From positions 16,553 through 80,552 of the forward strand of contig NZ_LITT01000009.1 in NCBI RefSeq assembly GCF_001636845.1: a stretch of 64,000 nt of DNA. The letters run 5' to 3'. Position 1 is the stretch's first letter. Each line of letters opens with the position of its first letter. The stretch is from Clostridium ljungdahlii (GTDB lineage Bacteria; Bacillota; Clostridia; Clostridiales; Clostridiaceae). Position numbers and translations under genes: made by a program. Positions 17,590 to 26,905 of this stretch are shown here, one piece after another. The notes under the pieces are model-generated. The model made no database searches and was not told the origin of the DNA. It saw nothing but the letters and a program-made list of their open reading frames with translations.

Positions 17590-17790
17590 ATGGAAAATAA
17601 AATTAGGGAGCTTCGGAAAGAAAGAAAAATCACACAAGAAGAATTAGCAGATTTCTGCAATGTAACAAGACAAACAATAATATCACTGGAAAATGGTAAA
17701 TATAATCCATCTATTTTTCTTGCTTATAAGATAGCAAAGATATTTAATATGACAATTGAACAAGTATTTATTTTTGAAGAGGAGGAATAG
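17590..17790 (+). CDS. XRE-family HTH regulator, YozG-like
   Basis: The preferred start is ATG 17590 ([20 protein letters not shown]), the canonical beginning of this family; the longer frame from 17557 adds 11 residues that do not match. 66 aa forms one HTH (about 3-60) with the recognition helix in [16 protein letters not shown]. Small regulators of this sort typically sit upstream of, and control, a small membrane-protein gene; here one starts 5 bp after the stop. GGGAGG lies 14 nt from this ATG, slightly far, which leaves the start open. Confidence 0.85.
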   Translation: MENKIRELRKERKITQEELADFCNVTRQTIISLENGKYNPSIFLAYKIAKIFNMTIEQVFIFEEEE

Positions 17791-17794
17791 TTTT

Positions 17795-18214
17795 ATGAAT
17801 CATGCTAAAAGAAATCTTATATACTTTATATTTCAAACTATTTTCGGTATTATTGCACTTCTACTTTTTCTGTTTGGACATTTTACAGACAATCACAGTA
17901 AAGAGATGCTTTCAGGAATTGGTATTGCTTTTACAATTGCAGGAATAATCGGAATTATCACCAACATAAAATTGTTAAAAGATCCTAAAAAAGCAGCAAA
18001 AATTGAAATGGCGCAAACAGAGGAACGTACACAGTTCATAAAAGCAAAGACAAAATCTTTTGTTTACACTATAATGATTTACCTTGAATCAGCAGTTATT
18101 GTTGTAACTGGACTTTTAGGATTTAGAACAATTTGTATTACATTTTCAACCATTGTGCTTTTAAAAGTTATATTGAGTATCCTCTTTTCCAGCTACTATA
18201 TGAAGAAATACTAA
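17795..18214 (+). CDS. Membrane protein with four helices (DUF2178-like)
   Basis: 139 aa; ATG 17795 behind GAGGAGGAATAG, which overlaps the end of the HTH gene. Four hydrophobic segments (about 10-30, 44-64, 83-105, 109-131) and a charged loop between the second and third (LLKDPKKAAKIEMAQTEERT). The pairing of a small XRE regulator with a four-helix membrane protein is frequent in Firmicutes. The function of the membrane protein is not known. Confidence 0.75.
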   Translation: MNHAKRNLIYFIFQTIFGIIALLLFLFGHFTDNHSKEMLSGIGIAFTIAGIIGIITNIKLLKDPKKAAKIEMAQTEERTQFIKAKTKSFVYTIMIYLESAVIVVTGLLGFRTICITFSTIVLLKVILSILFSSYYMKKY

Positions 18215-18353
18215 CCATAAAAATATACAGTTTTACTTTATAATACGGTATATTTTTATTTTCTACTCCACATAATAAAAATATACTTATCAATAGTTTA
18301 AGATTTACAAAGGTATGCGTTCTAAAATATTACAAAATATTACCTAGACTGAT

Positions 18354-18382
18354 TTGCATAATCCAGATAAGTATAGTATAAT
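18354..18382 (+). promoter_or_regulatory. Sigma-A promoter of the alcohol dehydrogenase
   Basis: TTGCAT (18354-18359), 17-bp spacer, TATAAT (18377-18382), about 60 bp before the start codon. Confidence 0.65.
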
Positions 18383-18444
18383 CAGCTAGATAATATTTTA
18401 ACAATCTTTTAAAAATACTTTATGTACTTACAAGGAGGATAAAA

Positions 18445-19611
18445 ATGGCAAGATTTACTTTACCAAGAGACATTTATTTTGGAGAAAATTCATTAGAGAC
18501 CTTGAAAGACCTAGATGGAAAAAAAGCTGTTATTGTCGTAGGTGGAGGATCCATGAAAAGATTTGGATTCCTTGATAAGGTAGTAGACTACTTGAAAGAA
18601 GCAGGTATTGAATCAAAATTAATAGAAGGCGTTGAACCAGATCCATCTGTAGAAACTGTTATGAATGGCGCTAAACTAATGAGAGAGTATGAGCCAGATT
18701 TAATAGTATCAATAGGTGGAGGTTCTCCAATTGATGCAGCAAAAGCTATGTGGATATTCTATGAATATCCTGAGTTTACTTTTAAAGAGGCTGTAGTTCC
18801 TTTTGGTCTTCCCAAATTAAGACAAAAAGCAACATTTATAGCTATACCTTCTACAAGTGGTACTGCAACAGAAGTAACGGCATTTTCTGTAATAACAGAC
18901 TATAAAGCTAAAATTAAATATCCTTTAGCTGACTTCAATTTAACACCAGATATAGCTATAATTGATCCAGCATTAGCTCAAACAATGCCGCCTAAATTAA
19001 CTGCACATACCGGAATGGATGCACTTACCCATGCTATTGAAGCATATGTTGCAGGACTTCATTCAGTTTTCTCCGATCCTCTTGCTATTCAAGCTATAGT
19101 TATGGTACATCAATATTTAATTAAATCTTACAATGAAGATAAAGAAGCTAGAAATCAAATGCATTTAGCTCAATGTTTAGCTGGAATGGCATTTTCAAAT
19201 GCACTTCTTGGAATAACTCACAGTTTAGCACATAAAACAGGTGCAGTATTCCATATTCCTCATGGATGTGCCAATGCAATATATCTTCCTTATGTTATAG
19301 ATTTCAATAAAAAAGCTTGTGCGCCAAGATATGCTGAAATAGCTAGGAGTCTTAAACTTCCAGGAAATACTGATGATGAATTAGTAGATTCATTAACCAA
19401 CATGATTAAAGATATGAACAAGAGTATGGATATTCCTTTAACATTAAAAGATTATGGAGTAGATGAAAAAGAATTTAAAGATAGTGAAGATTTTATAGCC
19501 CACAATGCCGTATTAGATGCCTGCACTGGATCAAATCCTAGAAGTATAAATGATGCTGAAATGAAAAAGTTGTTAGAATACATCTATTATGGTAAAAAGG
19601 TTGATTTTTAA
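18445..19611 (+). CDS. Iron-containing alcohol dehydrogenase (butanol/ethanol dehydrogenase type)
   Basis: 388 aa, ATG 18445 behind AAGGAGG. Group III Fe-ADH: NAD(P)-binding GGGSPIDAAKAMW (about 96-108), STSGTATEVTAFSVI (about 138-152), and metal ligands Asp/His in GMDALTHAIEAY (about 191-202), HSLAHKTGAVFHIPHG (about 259-274). It reduces aldehydes such as butyraldehyde or acetaldehyde to alcohols with NAD(P)H. Length and motifs match clostridial butanol dehydrogenases used in solvent formation. Transcribed alone between its own promoter and terminator. Cofactor preference cannot be read from the sequence with certainty. Confidence 0.92.
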   Translation: MARFTLPRDIYFGENSLETLKDLDGKKAVIVVGGGSMKRFGFLDKVVDYLKEAGIESKLIEGVEPDPSVETVMNGAKLMREYEPDLIVSIGGGSPIDAAKAMWIFYEYPEFTFKEAVVPFGLPKLRQKATFIAIPSTSGTATEVTAFSVITDYKAKIKYPLADFNLTPDIAIIDPALAQTMPPKLTAHTGMDALTHAIEAYVAGLHSVFSDPLAIQAIVMVHQYLIKSYNEDKEARNQMHLAQCLAGMAFSNALLGITHSLAHKTGAVFHIPHGCANAIYLPYVIDFNKKACAPRYAEIARSLKLPGNTDDELVDSLTNMIKDMNKSMDIPLTLKDYGVDEKEFKDSEDFIAHNAVLDACTGSNPRSINDAEMKKLLEYIYYGKKVDF

Positions 19612-19626
19612 TCTACTTTGTTCTAT

Positions 19627-19661
19627 AAAAAACAGGAAGCTTAAAGACTTCCTGTTTTTTT
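19627..19661 (+). terminator. Terminator of the alcohol dehydrogenase gene
   Basis: AACAGGAAG / CTTCCTGTT stem with an 8-nt loop and seven T residues. Confidence 0.85.
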
Positions 19662-19697
19662 GTACAATTTTTTAGAGGGTATCCTCATGAGTAATCA

Positions 19698-19728
19698 TGG
19701 GATAAATTTTTTAAAAAAGAGCATACTA
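19698..19728 (+). promoter_or_regulatory. Possible forespore sigma-G-type promoter of the ger operon
   Basis: CATACTA at 19722-19728 matches the sigma-F/G -10 consensus. TGGGAT at 19698, 18 bp upstream, is a weak -35. Expected for a gerA-type operon but based on short motifs. Confidence 0.35.
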
Positions 19729-19758
19729 ATTATATTATTGATGCGGAGGTGAATAAAC

Positions 19759-21234
19759 ATGCAGAACACAGAAACCGCAATTGATTCTAACATTGATAAT
19801 ATAAAAAATTTAGTTGGTAACAAATCTGAATTAGTAATAAAATACATATTTATTGGGGATAAGAATAGTTTAACAGCTGCTGTTATATATTTGAATGCCC
19901 AAACAGATAAAAATATTATAGATAGGGATATACTAAATCCTCTAATGCTTCACGTACATGAAGATATATCAACTATTCAAAATGTGGATGACTATTTATG
20001 CAAAAAGTATATTGCTGCAAGTAATACAAGTATAGAGACTGATATAAATATGCTTCCAGATAGTATAAATAGCGGTAAAACTATAATAGTACTTAATGGC
20101 ATTTCAAATTTTATTGTAATAGATACTTCAGGTGGTACTTACAGGCAAATTTCTGAACCAGTTAGCGACGTGTCATTAAGAGGCCCAAGAGAAGGATTTG
20201 TAGAAAATATTGAAACAAATATAAGCATATTAAGAAGAAGAATAAAAGATAAAAAGCTAACTTTACATAAATTTAAATTAGGGAGAAGAAGTCAAAGTAA
20301 TTTTGTAATAGCGTATATTGAAGATATAGTTGACAAAGACTTTTTGCAGAGTATAGAAGAAAAAATAAGTAAAATAGATAAGGATTTTGTAGCCACAAAT
20401 AGTACAATTGAACAGCTCATAGAAGAACACACGTACAGTGTTTTTCCTCAAACTATAGGATCTGAAAGACCAGATATAATAGAAGCTGCGCTAGTGGAAG
20501 GGAGGATAGCCTTTTTATTAGAAGGAACCCCCTACGTTACAACTTATCCAACTACATTTATAGAATTTTTTCAAACACCCGAAGATTATTATGGAAGAAC
20601 AATTCAGGCATTTTTTATAAGAATAATAAGATTTATAGCTGCTTTTATAGTAATAACTGTTCCTGCAATTTATATAACTTTTGTTAAGTTCAATGCTGAA
20701 CTCATACCTGTTGAATTTATAGAGTCACTCGTTCAAGCTAGAAAGGGAATAGCTCTAACACCTTTTATGTCATTTTTGGCTATGAATTTAACTATAGAGT
20801 TTTTAAGAGAAGGCGGTTTAAGACTTCCTGGTAAAATTGGCCAAACCCTTAGTGTAGTTGGGGGTATTATTATCGGAGATGCTGCTATTAAAGCTAAAAT
20901 AGTAAGTTCTTCTACATTATTTGTTGCTGGTATTTCTACTGTATCCTCTTTTGTAATATCAAATTATCAAATGTCCATTGCAATAAGGTTTCTTGCTTAT
21001 CCCATGCTTATACTTTCAAATTGGCTTGGTGTGCTTGGAATAATTATAGGATGGTTTTTTATATTGTCTTATCTCTGCTCCCTTGAAAACTTTGGAGTAC
21101 CTTATTTTGAATTCAATAAAAGCGATATGAAAGATACTTTTATAAGAGCACCCATTAAAGATATGATTAAACGGCCTAAAATTATACCTAATATAAATCC
21201 TATAAGGCAGCATTTTAGGGGGAAAAATAAATGA
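19759..21234 (+). CDS. gerKA: Spore germination receptor A subunit (GerA/GerK family)
   Basis: 491 aa, ATG 19759 behind GGAGGTG. N-terminal soluble domain (about 1-245), then the conserved GSERPDIIEAALVEGRIAFL segment and membrane region (about 290-455, five helices). These A subunits form inner-spore-membrane receptors with B and C subunits that respond to nutrients. Sequence features such as PTTFIEFFQTPEDYYGR are diagnostic. First gene of an A-B-C operon; the stop overlaps the next start by 4 bp. The K name is a best guess among paralogues. Confidence 0.92.
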   Translation: MQNTETAIDSNIDNIKNLVGNKSELVIKYIFIGDKNSLTAAVIYLNAQTDKNIIDRDILNPLMLHVHEDISTIQNVDDYLCKKYIAASNTSIETDINMLPDSINSGKTIIVLNGISNFIVIDTSGGTYRQISEPVSDVSLRGPREGFVENIETNISILRRRIKDKKLTLHKFKLGRRSQSNFVIAYIEDIVDKDFLQSIEEKISKIDKDFVATNSTIEQLIEEHTYSVFPQTIGSERPDIIEAALVEGRIAFLLEGTPYVTTYPTTFIEFFQTPEDYYGRTIQAFFIRIIRFIAAFIVITVPAIYITFVKFNAELIPVEFIESLVQARKGIALTPFMSFLAMNLTIEFLREGGLRLPGKIGQTLSVVGGIIIGDAAIKAKIVSSSTLFVAGISTVSSFVISNYQMSIAIRFLAYPMLILSNWLGVLGIIIGWFFILSYLCSLENFGVPYFEFNKSDMKDTFIRAPIKDMIKRPKIIPNINPIRQHFRGKNK

Positions 21235-22325
21235 ATAAAACTCAAAATACATTTATAACATCAAGTGAATTTACATTTTTTTTACTTTCATCTTTTATTG
21301 GTATTGGAATTTTATATTTACCTAACTCTGCCATAAAAGATGCCAAACAAGACGGATGGATAGGCTGCATAATAGGTGCAGTATATCCCCTATATATATT
21401 AATATTAGCAAATTACACCTGTAACAAATTCCCCAATAATGACATATTCACACTTAGTAAAAAATCTCTTGGAAAAATCTTAGGTAGTATCTTGAATTTT
21501 ATATTTATAACATTTTTTATATTCATAGCAACTACAGAACTTGCAGGCCTAGCTAATGCATTTAAAGTATATACCACACCATTTTTAAAAAATTATCAAA
21601 TATTTTTGCCTGTACTAACTGTTGCAGCTTACACAGCTTATAAAGGTATGAAACCCTTAGGTAGATTATGTAAAATAATTTTCTATTTAGCTCTAATACT
21701 ACTTTTGGTACCTGTTGCAACTTTAAAATATGGAACTTATTTAAACCTGATGCCTGTATTTGGTTCAGGTTTTAAAAATATATTAATATCTTCAAAAGAA
21801 ACAGCTTTTTTTTACTGCGGTGCTGAAATTGTTTTTTTTATTTACCCCTTCCTTGAAGATAAGAGCAAATTACTAAAATGTGGAATAACAAGCACTGTAA
21901 TTACTATGTCTGCTTATACGTGGTTTGTTTTTTTAGCTATATATTATTTGGGTATTGAAATTTCACCTAAGTTCTTATGGCCAATATTAACATTAGCTGA
22001 TAGTATAAATATACCTATTATCAATAGTTTTAGGTATATATTTATATCATTGTGGGCATTGGTAGTATTGAGATGCCTATCTATTTACTATTTTTCATCT
22101 TGTTATGGCCTGAATAGGGTCATAAATAAAATATCCACTCAAACATTTACCTTAATTTTATGCCCTATAATCTTATTTTTATCAAGTTTATATGGAGATC
22201 CTACTAGAAGAAGGCACTATACAGACATGATAATGTCATTTTATTTGATATACAACTTAATTTATATTTCACTAATAGTAATTTTAATAACTTTCAAAAA
22301 AGGTGGTAGTTTTGAAAAAAAATAA
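21231..22325 (+). CDS. gerKB: Spore germination receptor B subunit (GerAB/KB permease-like)
   Basis: 364 aa, ATG 21231 (ATGA overlap with the A gene). Ten membrane helices, APC-superfamily fold, beginning with the typical TSSEFTFFLLSSFIGIGILY helix. B subunits bind germinants such as amino acids and communicate with the A subunit. A second overlap couples it to the C gene. Confidence 0.92.
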   Translation: MNKTQNTFITSSEFTFFLLSSFIGIGILYLPNSAIKDAKQDGWIGCIIGAVYPLYILILANYTCNKFPNNDIFTLSKKSLGKILGSILNFIFITFFIFIATTELAGLANAFKVYTTPFLKNYQIFLPVLTVAAYTAYKGMKPLGRLCKIIFYLALILLLVPVATLKYGTYLNLMPVFGSGFKNILISSKETAFFYCGAEIVFFIYPFLEDKSKLLKCGITSTVITMSAYTWFVFLAIYYLGIEISPKFLWPILTLADSINIPIINSFRYIFISLWALVVLRCLSIYYFSSCYGLNRVINKISTQTFTLILCPIILFLSSLYGDPTRRRHYTDMIMSFYLIYNLIYISLIVILITFKKGGSFEKK

Positions 22326-23439
22326 ATTTTTTATATTGATTTTAATTATATTAATTTTTGTAATATCCTTTATGGGAGCAAAAGGAGAACTTGTTGAAAA
22401 CCTACAAATACCTGTGGGAGTTGGAGCCGATATAGAAAAAACTTCTTCATATACTTCTTATATTGCACCAATTCTTATGCACTCATTTGAATCTGGTAAT
22501 AAAATAGTGAGCAATGTACTCACAGGAGAGGGCTCAACTATTGGGAAAACCAGAGAAAATAGGCAGCTAAAATCCAGTAAAAAGTTTTTACTAGGTATTA
22601 ATAAAATATATATTTTCAGTGAAGAAGCTTCTAGAAATGGAATAAAAAATTTTATAGATATAATTTTTAATAATGCAAATACAAATGACAGGGCATTTTG
22701 TGTAGTATGTAAAGGGAAAGTTGAAAATATATTTAAATATAACGTAAAAGGTTATGCTAGTTCTGCAGAATATATTTACGAAATGGTAAAAAATTTAAAT
22801 CAATTTAATTTTTTCCCTTCACAGTATACCATAATGGATATTATAGTAAGGATAGATGCAGAAGGTAGAAATACATTGCTGCCCTATATAGAAATTACAG
22901 GTGATGGAAATAGTGGTGGGGATAACCTACTTAAAACTACAGGTATTGCCATATTTAAGAAAGATAAAATGGTTGCAAAAACAGATATAAAAGAAGCTAG
23001 AATCATAAATATTCTAAAAGAAAATAATGTAAAAGGTATTTTAACATTACAGCAAAATTCAAAAAAGTATATAGACTTTTACGCAACATCTAAAAGAAAA
23101 GTCAAATGCTATAGAGAAAATGGCAATTACAAATTTATAATAAACTTGGATTTAAAAGGTGATATACTAAATAATGAACTATATGAAAATATGTATAAAG
23201 ACCCAAAAGATATAAAAGAATTTGAACAAAATACTGAAAAATTAGTAGTAGAAATGTGCAACAGAACCATAAGCCAAATAAAAAACGAATATAAAGTTGA
23301 TATTTTGGATCTTGGAAGAGTTGCTGCTGCTAAATACGGCAGAGAAACGGGCACAGATTGGAATGAAGTAATAAGCAATTCTGATATACAAGTTAATGTA
23401 AAGGTTAAAGTAGATACTCAGGGAAGAGGAAAATATTAA
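22312..23439 (+). CDS. gerKC: Spore germination receptor C subunit without a lipobox cysteine
   Basis: The likely start is TTG 22312 (MKKNKFFIL) with AAAGGTGG 5 nt upstream; the frame also opens at GTG 22303. 375 aa. The body shows GerC features (LQIPVGVGADIEK, then SSKKFLLGINKIYIFSEE, and a C-terminal IKNEYKVDILDLGRVAAAKY). Most GerC proteins are lipoproteins with a Leu-x-x-Cys box and a Cys-Trp-Asp motif after the signal. Here the hydrophobic segment ends at FMGAKGELVE with no cysteine, so it may be an anchored rather than a lipidated subunit. Confidence 0.85.
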   Translation: MKKNKFFILILIILIFVISFMGAKGELVENLQIPVGVGADIEKTSSYTSYIAPILMHSFESGNKIVSNVLTGEGSTIGKTRENRQLKSSKKFLLGINKIYIFSEEASRNGIKNFIDIIFNNANTNDRAFCVVCKGKVENIFKYNVKGYASSAEYIYEMVKNLNQFNFFPSQYTIMDIIVRIDAEGRNTLLPYIEITGDGNSGGDNLLKTTGIAIFKKDKMVAKTDIKEARIINILKENNVKGILTLQQNSKKYIDFYATSKRKVKCYRENGNYKFIINLDLKGDILNNELYENMYKDPKDIKEFEQNTEKLVVEMCNRTISQIKNEYKVDILDLGRVAAAKYGRETGTDWNEVISNSDIQVNVKVKVDTQGRGKY

Positions 23440-23466
23440 ATTTTACACATTTTTATGTTAAATATT

Positions 23467-23496
23467 GTAAAAAGGAGTATGCTTTACTCCTTTTTA
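23467..23496. terminator. Bidirectional terminator between gerKC and the minus-strand operon
   Basis: AAAAAGGAGTA / TACTCCTTTTT-like stem with a short loop, T-rich on both strands; its right arm reaches the stop of the convergent gene. Confidence 0.8.
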
Positions 23497-23997
23497 ATCA
23501 TCAAAGTCCTTTATATCACTTTTGTTAATCAAAATTTCATACTCATACTTTGTATTGACTTTGCCACTCCAGTTTTTATATGAAGCCGCAAAAACAGAAA
23601 CTGTATCATTTTTTCCTAAGTTATTTTTAAAGGCATCCATGGATTTTTTTGCAATTGATTTATTTGCAATTTTTAATATTGATTCTTTTTCTCCATCAGT
23701 GTAACTTTCTATTATAGTTACACCTTCTGTAACATCTACATTATCAGATAAGGTTTTAGATCCATCTATAGGTTCTACTTGAAATACATATTCCATCTTG
23801 TCATCATCATTAGTTCCTTTACCCAAATAATATCCATCAACTTTATGCAGCTGATAAGTTCCGACATAAGATTTACTTACAAGTTTTTCATAACTTTTCA
23901 CATATACAACAACTAAAGAAATTAAAAGTACAGCAGCAATGCCAATTATAACTATTCTTTTATTTTTATATATTTTATTAATATTTTCTCTATTCAT
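23494..23997 (-). CDS. Single-pass membrane protein, unknown function, last gene of the ATP-grasp operon
   Basis: 167 aa. Cytoplasmic Lys/Asn-rich start, one membrane helix (about 16-33), then an extracytoplasmic domain of about 130 aa with beta-like pattern (VGTYQLHKVDGYYLGKGTND, EYVFQVEPIDGSKTL, KYEYEILINKSDIKDFDD). No cysteines. The start lies 2 bp after the ATP-grasp stop, so translation is coupled and the two are likely to work together. I recognise no family; the location outside the membrane fits a partner of the secreted small protein encoded two genes upstream. Confidence 0.75.
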   Translation of the reverse strand: MNRENINKIYKNKRIVIIGIAAVLLISLVVVYVKSYEKLVSKSYVGTYQLHKVDGYYLGKGTNDDDKMEYVFQVEPIDGSKTLSDNVDVTEGVTIIESYTDGEKESILKIANKSIAKKSMDAFKNNLGKNDTVSVFAASYKNWSGKVNTKYEYEILINKSDIKDFDD

Positions 23998-23999
23998 CC

Positions 24000-26450
24000 T
24001 TATACCACCCTATCAATATATACAGGCATATATATACATTTTTCTCTAGTGATTAAATCTCCTAGCCTGCAGTACATTCCAATAAATTCACTTTTACTAT
24101 AGAAACATCCAAGTATCGGGAATAAATTTTTTCTTTTTTCACCAAATGTTGACCTACATATATAGTTTAAAGTTTTTATATTAATTCTCTCTTGAAAAAT
24201 ATAGTTATCCAGATTGTTTATATCCTGACAAGATAGCTGTCCCCTAGTGTATATCCCCTCTCCTTCCCTTTCTAATATGGGTTTACAAATATAATCTATG
24301 GTTTTCATAGATTTATTACTAAAATCAGTATAGGGAATGTATTTTAGTATCACACTTTTTTCATGCTGTGTAAAAAAATCTGTTCCAAGCATTTCATATA
24401 CCACAGCAAAAATGGACTTACTTTGCCCTATCATAGTTACAGGTTGATTTATACAATTTTTATTATTTATCCACTTTCCAACATCCTGCATATTGAATTT
24501 TTCAAACCAATTTAGTGGAAAATACCTATAAATCATATCAATCCTATCATCAAAATAATATAACCTACCATTTTCAACTCTTAGATTATACACATTACCT
24601 CTTATCACTCTAATTCCATATTTGTCACCTATTTTTTTTATTATGTTATATACAATATCTATATTATAGTAATCTTCATAATAACATGTACTAAATATTC
24701 CTATAGTCTTTGGGGAATATTTCATTATATATCCTTCAATATTTTCACTTAAAATGTTTTTCAAATTCTTATTTGGATTTTGTACATTACGTTTATATCT
24801 ATTTACAAGATAGTCATTTACAATAGTACTTTCATATAGTCCAGCAGGAGTTTCATTATTTAGCTCCATAAGCTTCAAATTGTTATCCGTATCCAGAGCC
24901 CAATCCATCCTCCCCAAAATACTCAAGTACTTAAAATCTTTTGATGAATATATACTTTCACTTACATTTGATGTTCCTAAAATTTCATCAAACATTCCCT
25001 TATTTTCATATATAAATTCAGAAACCTTCCTAAATATGTTCAAAACTTCACAGGAAGCATTTTTTAACTCTTCAAATTTGTCACTACTTAAGATGACTTC
25101 ATCTAAAGATATGTACTCCCTGGCATTATTATAGGCACCCGTAAATCCTAACTTTACGAGATCTAAATTTACCTTTTTAAACTCACTACATCTATCTTTT
25201 ATATTTTTACTATATTTTATGTTGAGTTTAGAATTTCTTATTCCTATTGGAGTTATAAATGTGGTTTCATTATTTGTAAGATAGTCATAGTTCCATCTGG
25301 AACATATTCCCCTTATCTCATTACATGTAAGATAAACTCCCAAATTGCAAAAGGCATCAACAGTATGAGTATATCCACCTCTTAATTCAACTACATTGTC
25401 TTTTCTTATCTCCTTAAACTCTTGAAGAACATAGTAATGTTTATACTCTTTAATATCATCTAAAATACTTTTCCATTCTTCTTTTGAATATAGCTTTCCT
25501 ATAAATACATCTTCGCTATAACGTCCAAGTATAGGCTTTATTACATATTTATCCTTATTATATCTAACCACATCAAAATTCGTATCACTTAATAACTCTG
25601 TATATGGAATACATTCTCTTACAACACTTGCAGTACCTTCATCTAGTCTATTTTCTCTCAATAATTTATGAAAATAGGCAAATATACTTTTACTTTGGAG
25701 AATTATTACTCTAGGATCATTTAATATAAGCACCTTATTTTTTTCATATAAATTTAAAAGAAGTTTAATGTCATTAACCTCATATAAATTTTCACATGGA
25801 AATTGCCTCAAAATAACATCTATGTGCCTATTAAAACAATATACCTCTTCATTTTTAATGTATATATTATTACTTCCTCCAAAAATTACATTTATCCTAT
25901 CATCTTCAAGCCATTTTCTATAGAGCATTGATAAGTGGACTTCTTCATAATGACATGGATCCGCCAGAACTAATACATTGATTTTTTTGCCGCCATAATA
26001 CTTTTGAATTATTGAATTAAATTTTTCTCTAAAATTTTGAACAAAGCCTCTATTTGCATTGTTATTGCAATTAAAGTATTCACCTATTGCGAGCTCTCTT
26101 TGGGCACAGGGCTTGTCATAGTTGCCTTCACTAAAAAATATTTTGTCATCATACTGAAGAAAGCAATCATATCTCGTCCAAAAAATATCTGGAATTTCTC
26201 TATTTAAATTCATTATTTCATCTTTAAGAGGGAAATCAGGAATCATGCTCTCATAATCACTGTATTTAGTATTGAAGTTATTCAACACATCTAAGGACAG
26301 TCTATCAATTACATTAGTGTAATTCTTTATTTTATTGTATTCAATTTCTGTTAAATAAAAAGGATATGGAGAATAGATATCTCCTTTTCGTCTGCAGTGT
26401 ATTGAGTAATATTCAAAAAGTAATTCATCTACCACATTGTTATATTTCAT
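24000..26450 (-). CDS. Double-module glutathionylspermidine-synthase-like ATP-grasp ligase
   Basis: 816 aa, about twice the usual single-module length. The C-terminal half (about 505-816) has GSP_synth hallmarks: LGRMDWALD (512-520), ELNNETPAGLYES (529-541), QSKSIFA (676-682) and KPILEREGEGIY (723-734). The N-terminal half repeats the pattern more weakly: FFSEGNYDKPCAQRE (105-119), ADPCHYEEVH (163-172), QSKSIFA (252-258), YIPYTE-like PYTE (282-285) and KPILGRYSEDVF (305-316). Enzymes of this class use ATP to form an amide bond between a carboxylate and an amine or peptide. Neither half shows an obvious loss of the ATP-binding Lys/Glu positions. No amidase domain (as in E. coli Gsp) is present. 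It lies in a five-gene operon with a small secreted Ser/Gly-rich protein, a likely substrate. Confidence 0.8.
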   Translation of the reverse strand: MKYNNVVDELLFEYYSIHCRRKGDIYSPYPFYLTEIEYNKIKNYTNVIDRLSLDVLNNFNTKYSDYESMIPDFPLKDEIMNLNREIPDIFWTRYDCFLQYDDKIFFSEGNYDKPCAQRELAIGEYFNCNNNANRGFVQNFREKFNSIIQKYYGGKKINVLVLADPCHYEEVHLSMLYRKWLEDDRINVIFGGSNNIYIKNEEVYCFNRHIDVILRQFPCENLYEVNDIKLLLNLYEKNKVLILNDPRVIILQSKSIFAYFHKLLRENRLDEGTASVVRECIPYTELLSDTNFDVVRYNKDKYVIKPILGRYSEDVFIGKLYSKEEWKSILDDIKEYKHYYVLQEFKEIRKDNVVELRGGYTHTVDAFCNLGVYLTCNEIRGICSRWNYDYLTNNETTFITPIGIRNSKLNIKYSKNIKDRCSEFKKVNLDLVKLGFTGAYNNAREYISLDEVILSSDKFEELKNASCEVLNIFRKVSEFIYENKGMFDEILGTSNVSESIYSSKDFKYLSILGRMDWALDTDNNLKLMELNNETPAGLYESTIVNDYLVNRYKRNVQNPNKNLKNILSENIEGYIMKYSPKTIGIFSTCYYEDYYNIDIVYNIIKKIGDKYGIRVIRGNVYNLRVENGRLYYFDDRIDMIYRYFPLNWFEKFNMQDVGKWINNKNCINQPVTMIGQSKSIFAVVYEMLGTDFFTQHEKSVILKYIPYTDFSNKSMKTIDYICKPILEREGEGIYTRGQLSCQDINNLDNYIFQERINIKTLNYICRSTFGEKRKNLFPILGCFYSKSEFIGMYCRLGDLITREKCIYMPVYIDRVV

Positions 26451-26524
26451 CCTACTAAACTCCTTATTATAAGTCCCATACTTGCTGCCCTATTCTTAGC
26501 CAATTTCTACTACCAATATATAGT

Positions 26525-26899
26525 CTATCCAGCAACACTGCCAGCATGTACACCACTATAACCAGAAGTGCTTATATGATCTGAAGAGGATGTAACTCCT
26601 CCATTGCTAGTCTTAATGCTGCTTAAATTAGAGCTTGTATATGGACTTACCACTCCACTGGTAGAATTTGTCCAACTGTGCCACCCATAAAAATCCACAT
26701 TAGATTTACCTTCATTTGATACCTTGTATCCTTTAAAAAAACTATTAGGATAGTATACAAAAGGTGAAGTGCAGCCAGACTGCTGCTGTGCTGCATTCTC
26801 CTGATCCTGATCAGTTATGTAATTTTGATTGTATGTATATATTGAGCTTCCAACCAAAGCTGATATAATTAATCCTAATGCTGCTTTTTTCTTATTCAT
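26525..26899 (-). CDS. Small secreted Ser/Gly/Thr-rich protein, candidate modification substrate
   Basis: 124 aa. A signal or anchor segment (about 4-22, KKKAALGLIISALVGSSIY) precedes a Gln/Asp/Glu-rich stretch, one cysteine (C43), an aromatic patch (FVYYPNSFFKGY, FYGWHSWTN) and a Ser/Thr/Gly-rich end finishing Val-His-Ala-Gly-Ser-Val-Ala-Gly. The overall design resembles E. coli YgiB/YjfM (DUF1190), small envelope proteins with a Gly/Ser tail encoded beside the GSP_synth-like ATP-grasp proteins YgiC/YjfC. Direct homology is not claimed. Its gene lies 6 bp after the previous gene and 74 bp before the ATP-grasp gene. I infer that the ligase modifies this protein, perhaps at its C-terminus. Confidence 0.7.
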   Translation of the reverse strand: MNKKKAALGLIISALVGSSIYTYNQNYITDQDQENAAQQQSGCTSPFVYYPNSFFKGYKVSNEGKSNVDFYGWHSWTNSTSGVVSPYTSSNLSSIKTSNGGVTSSSDHISTSGYSGVHAGSVAG

Positions 26900-26905
26900 C
26901 TAATT

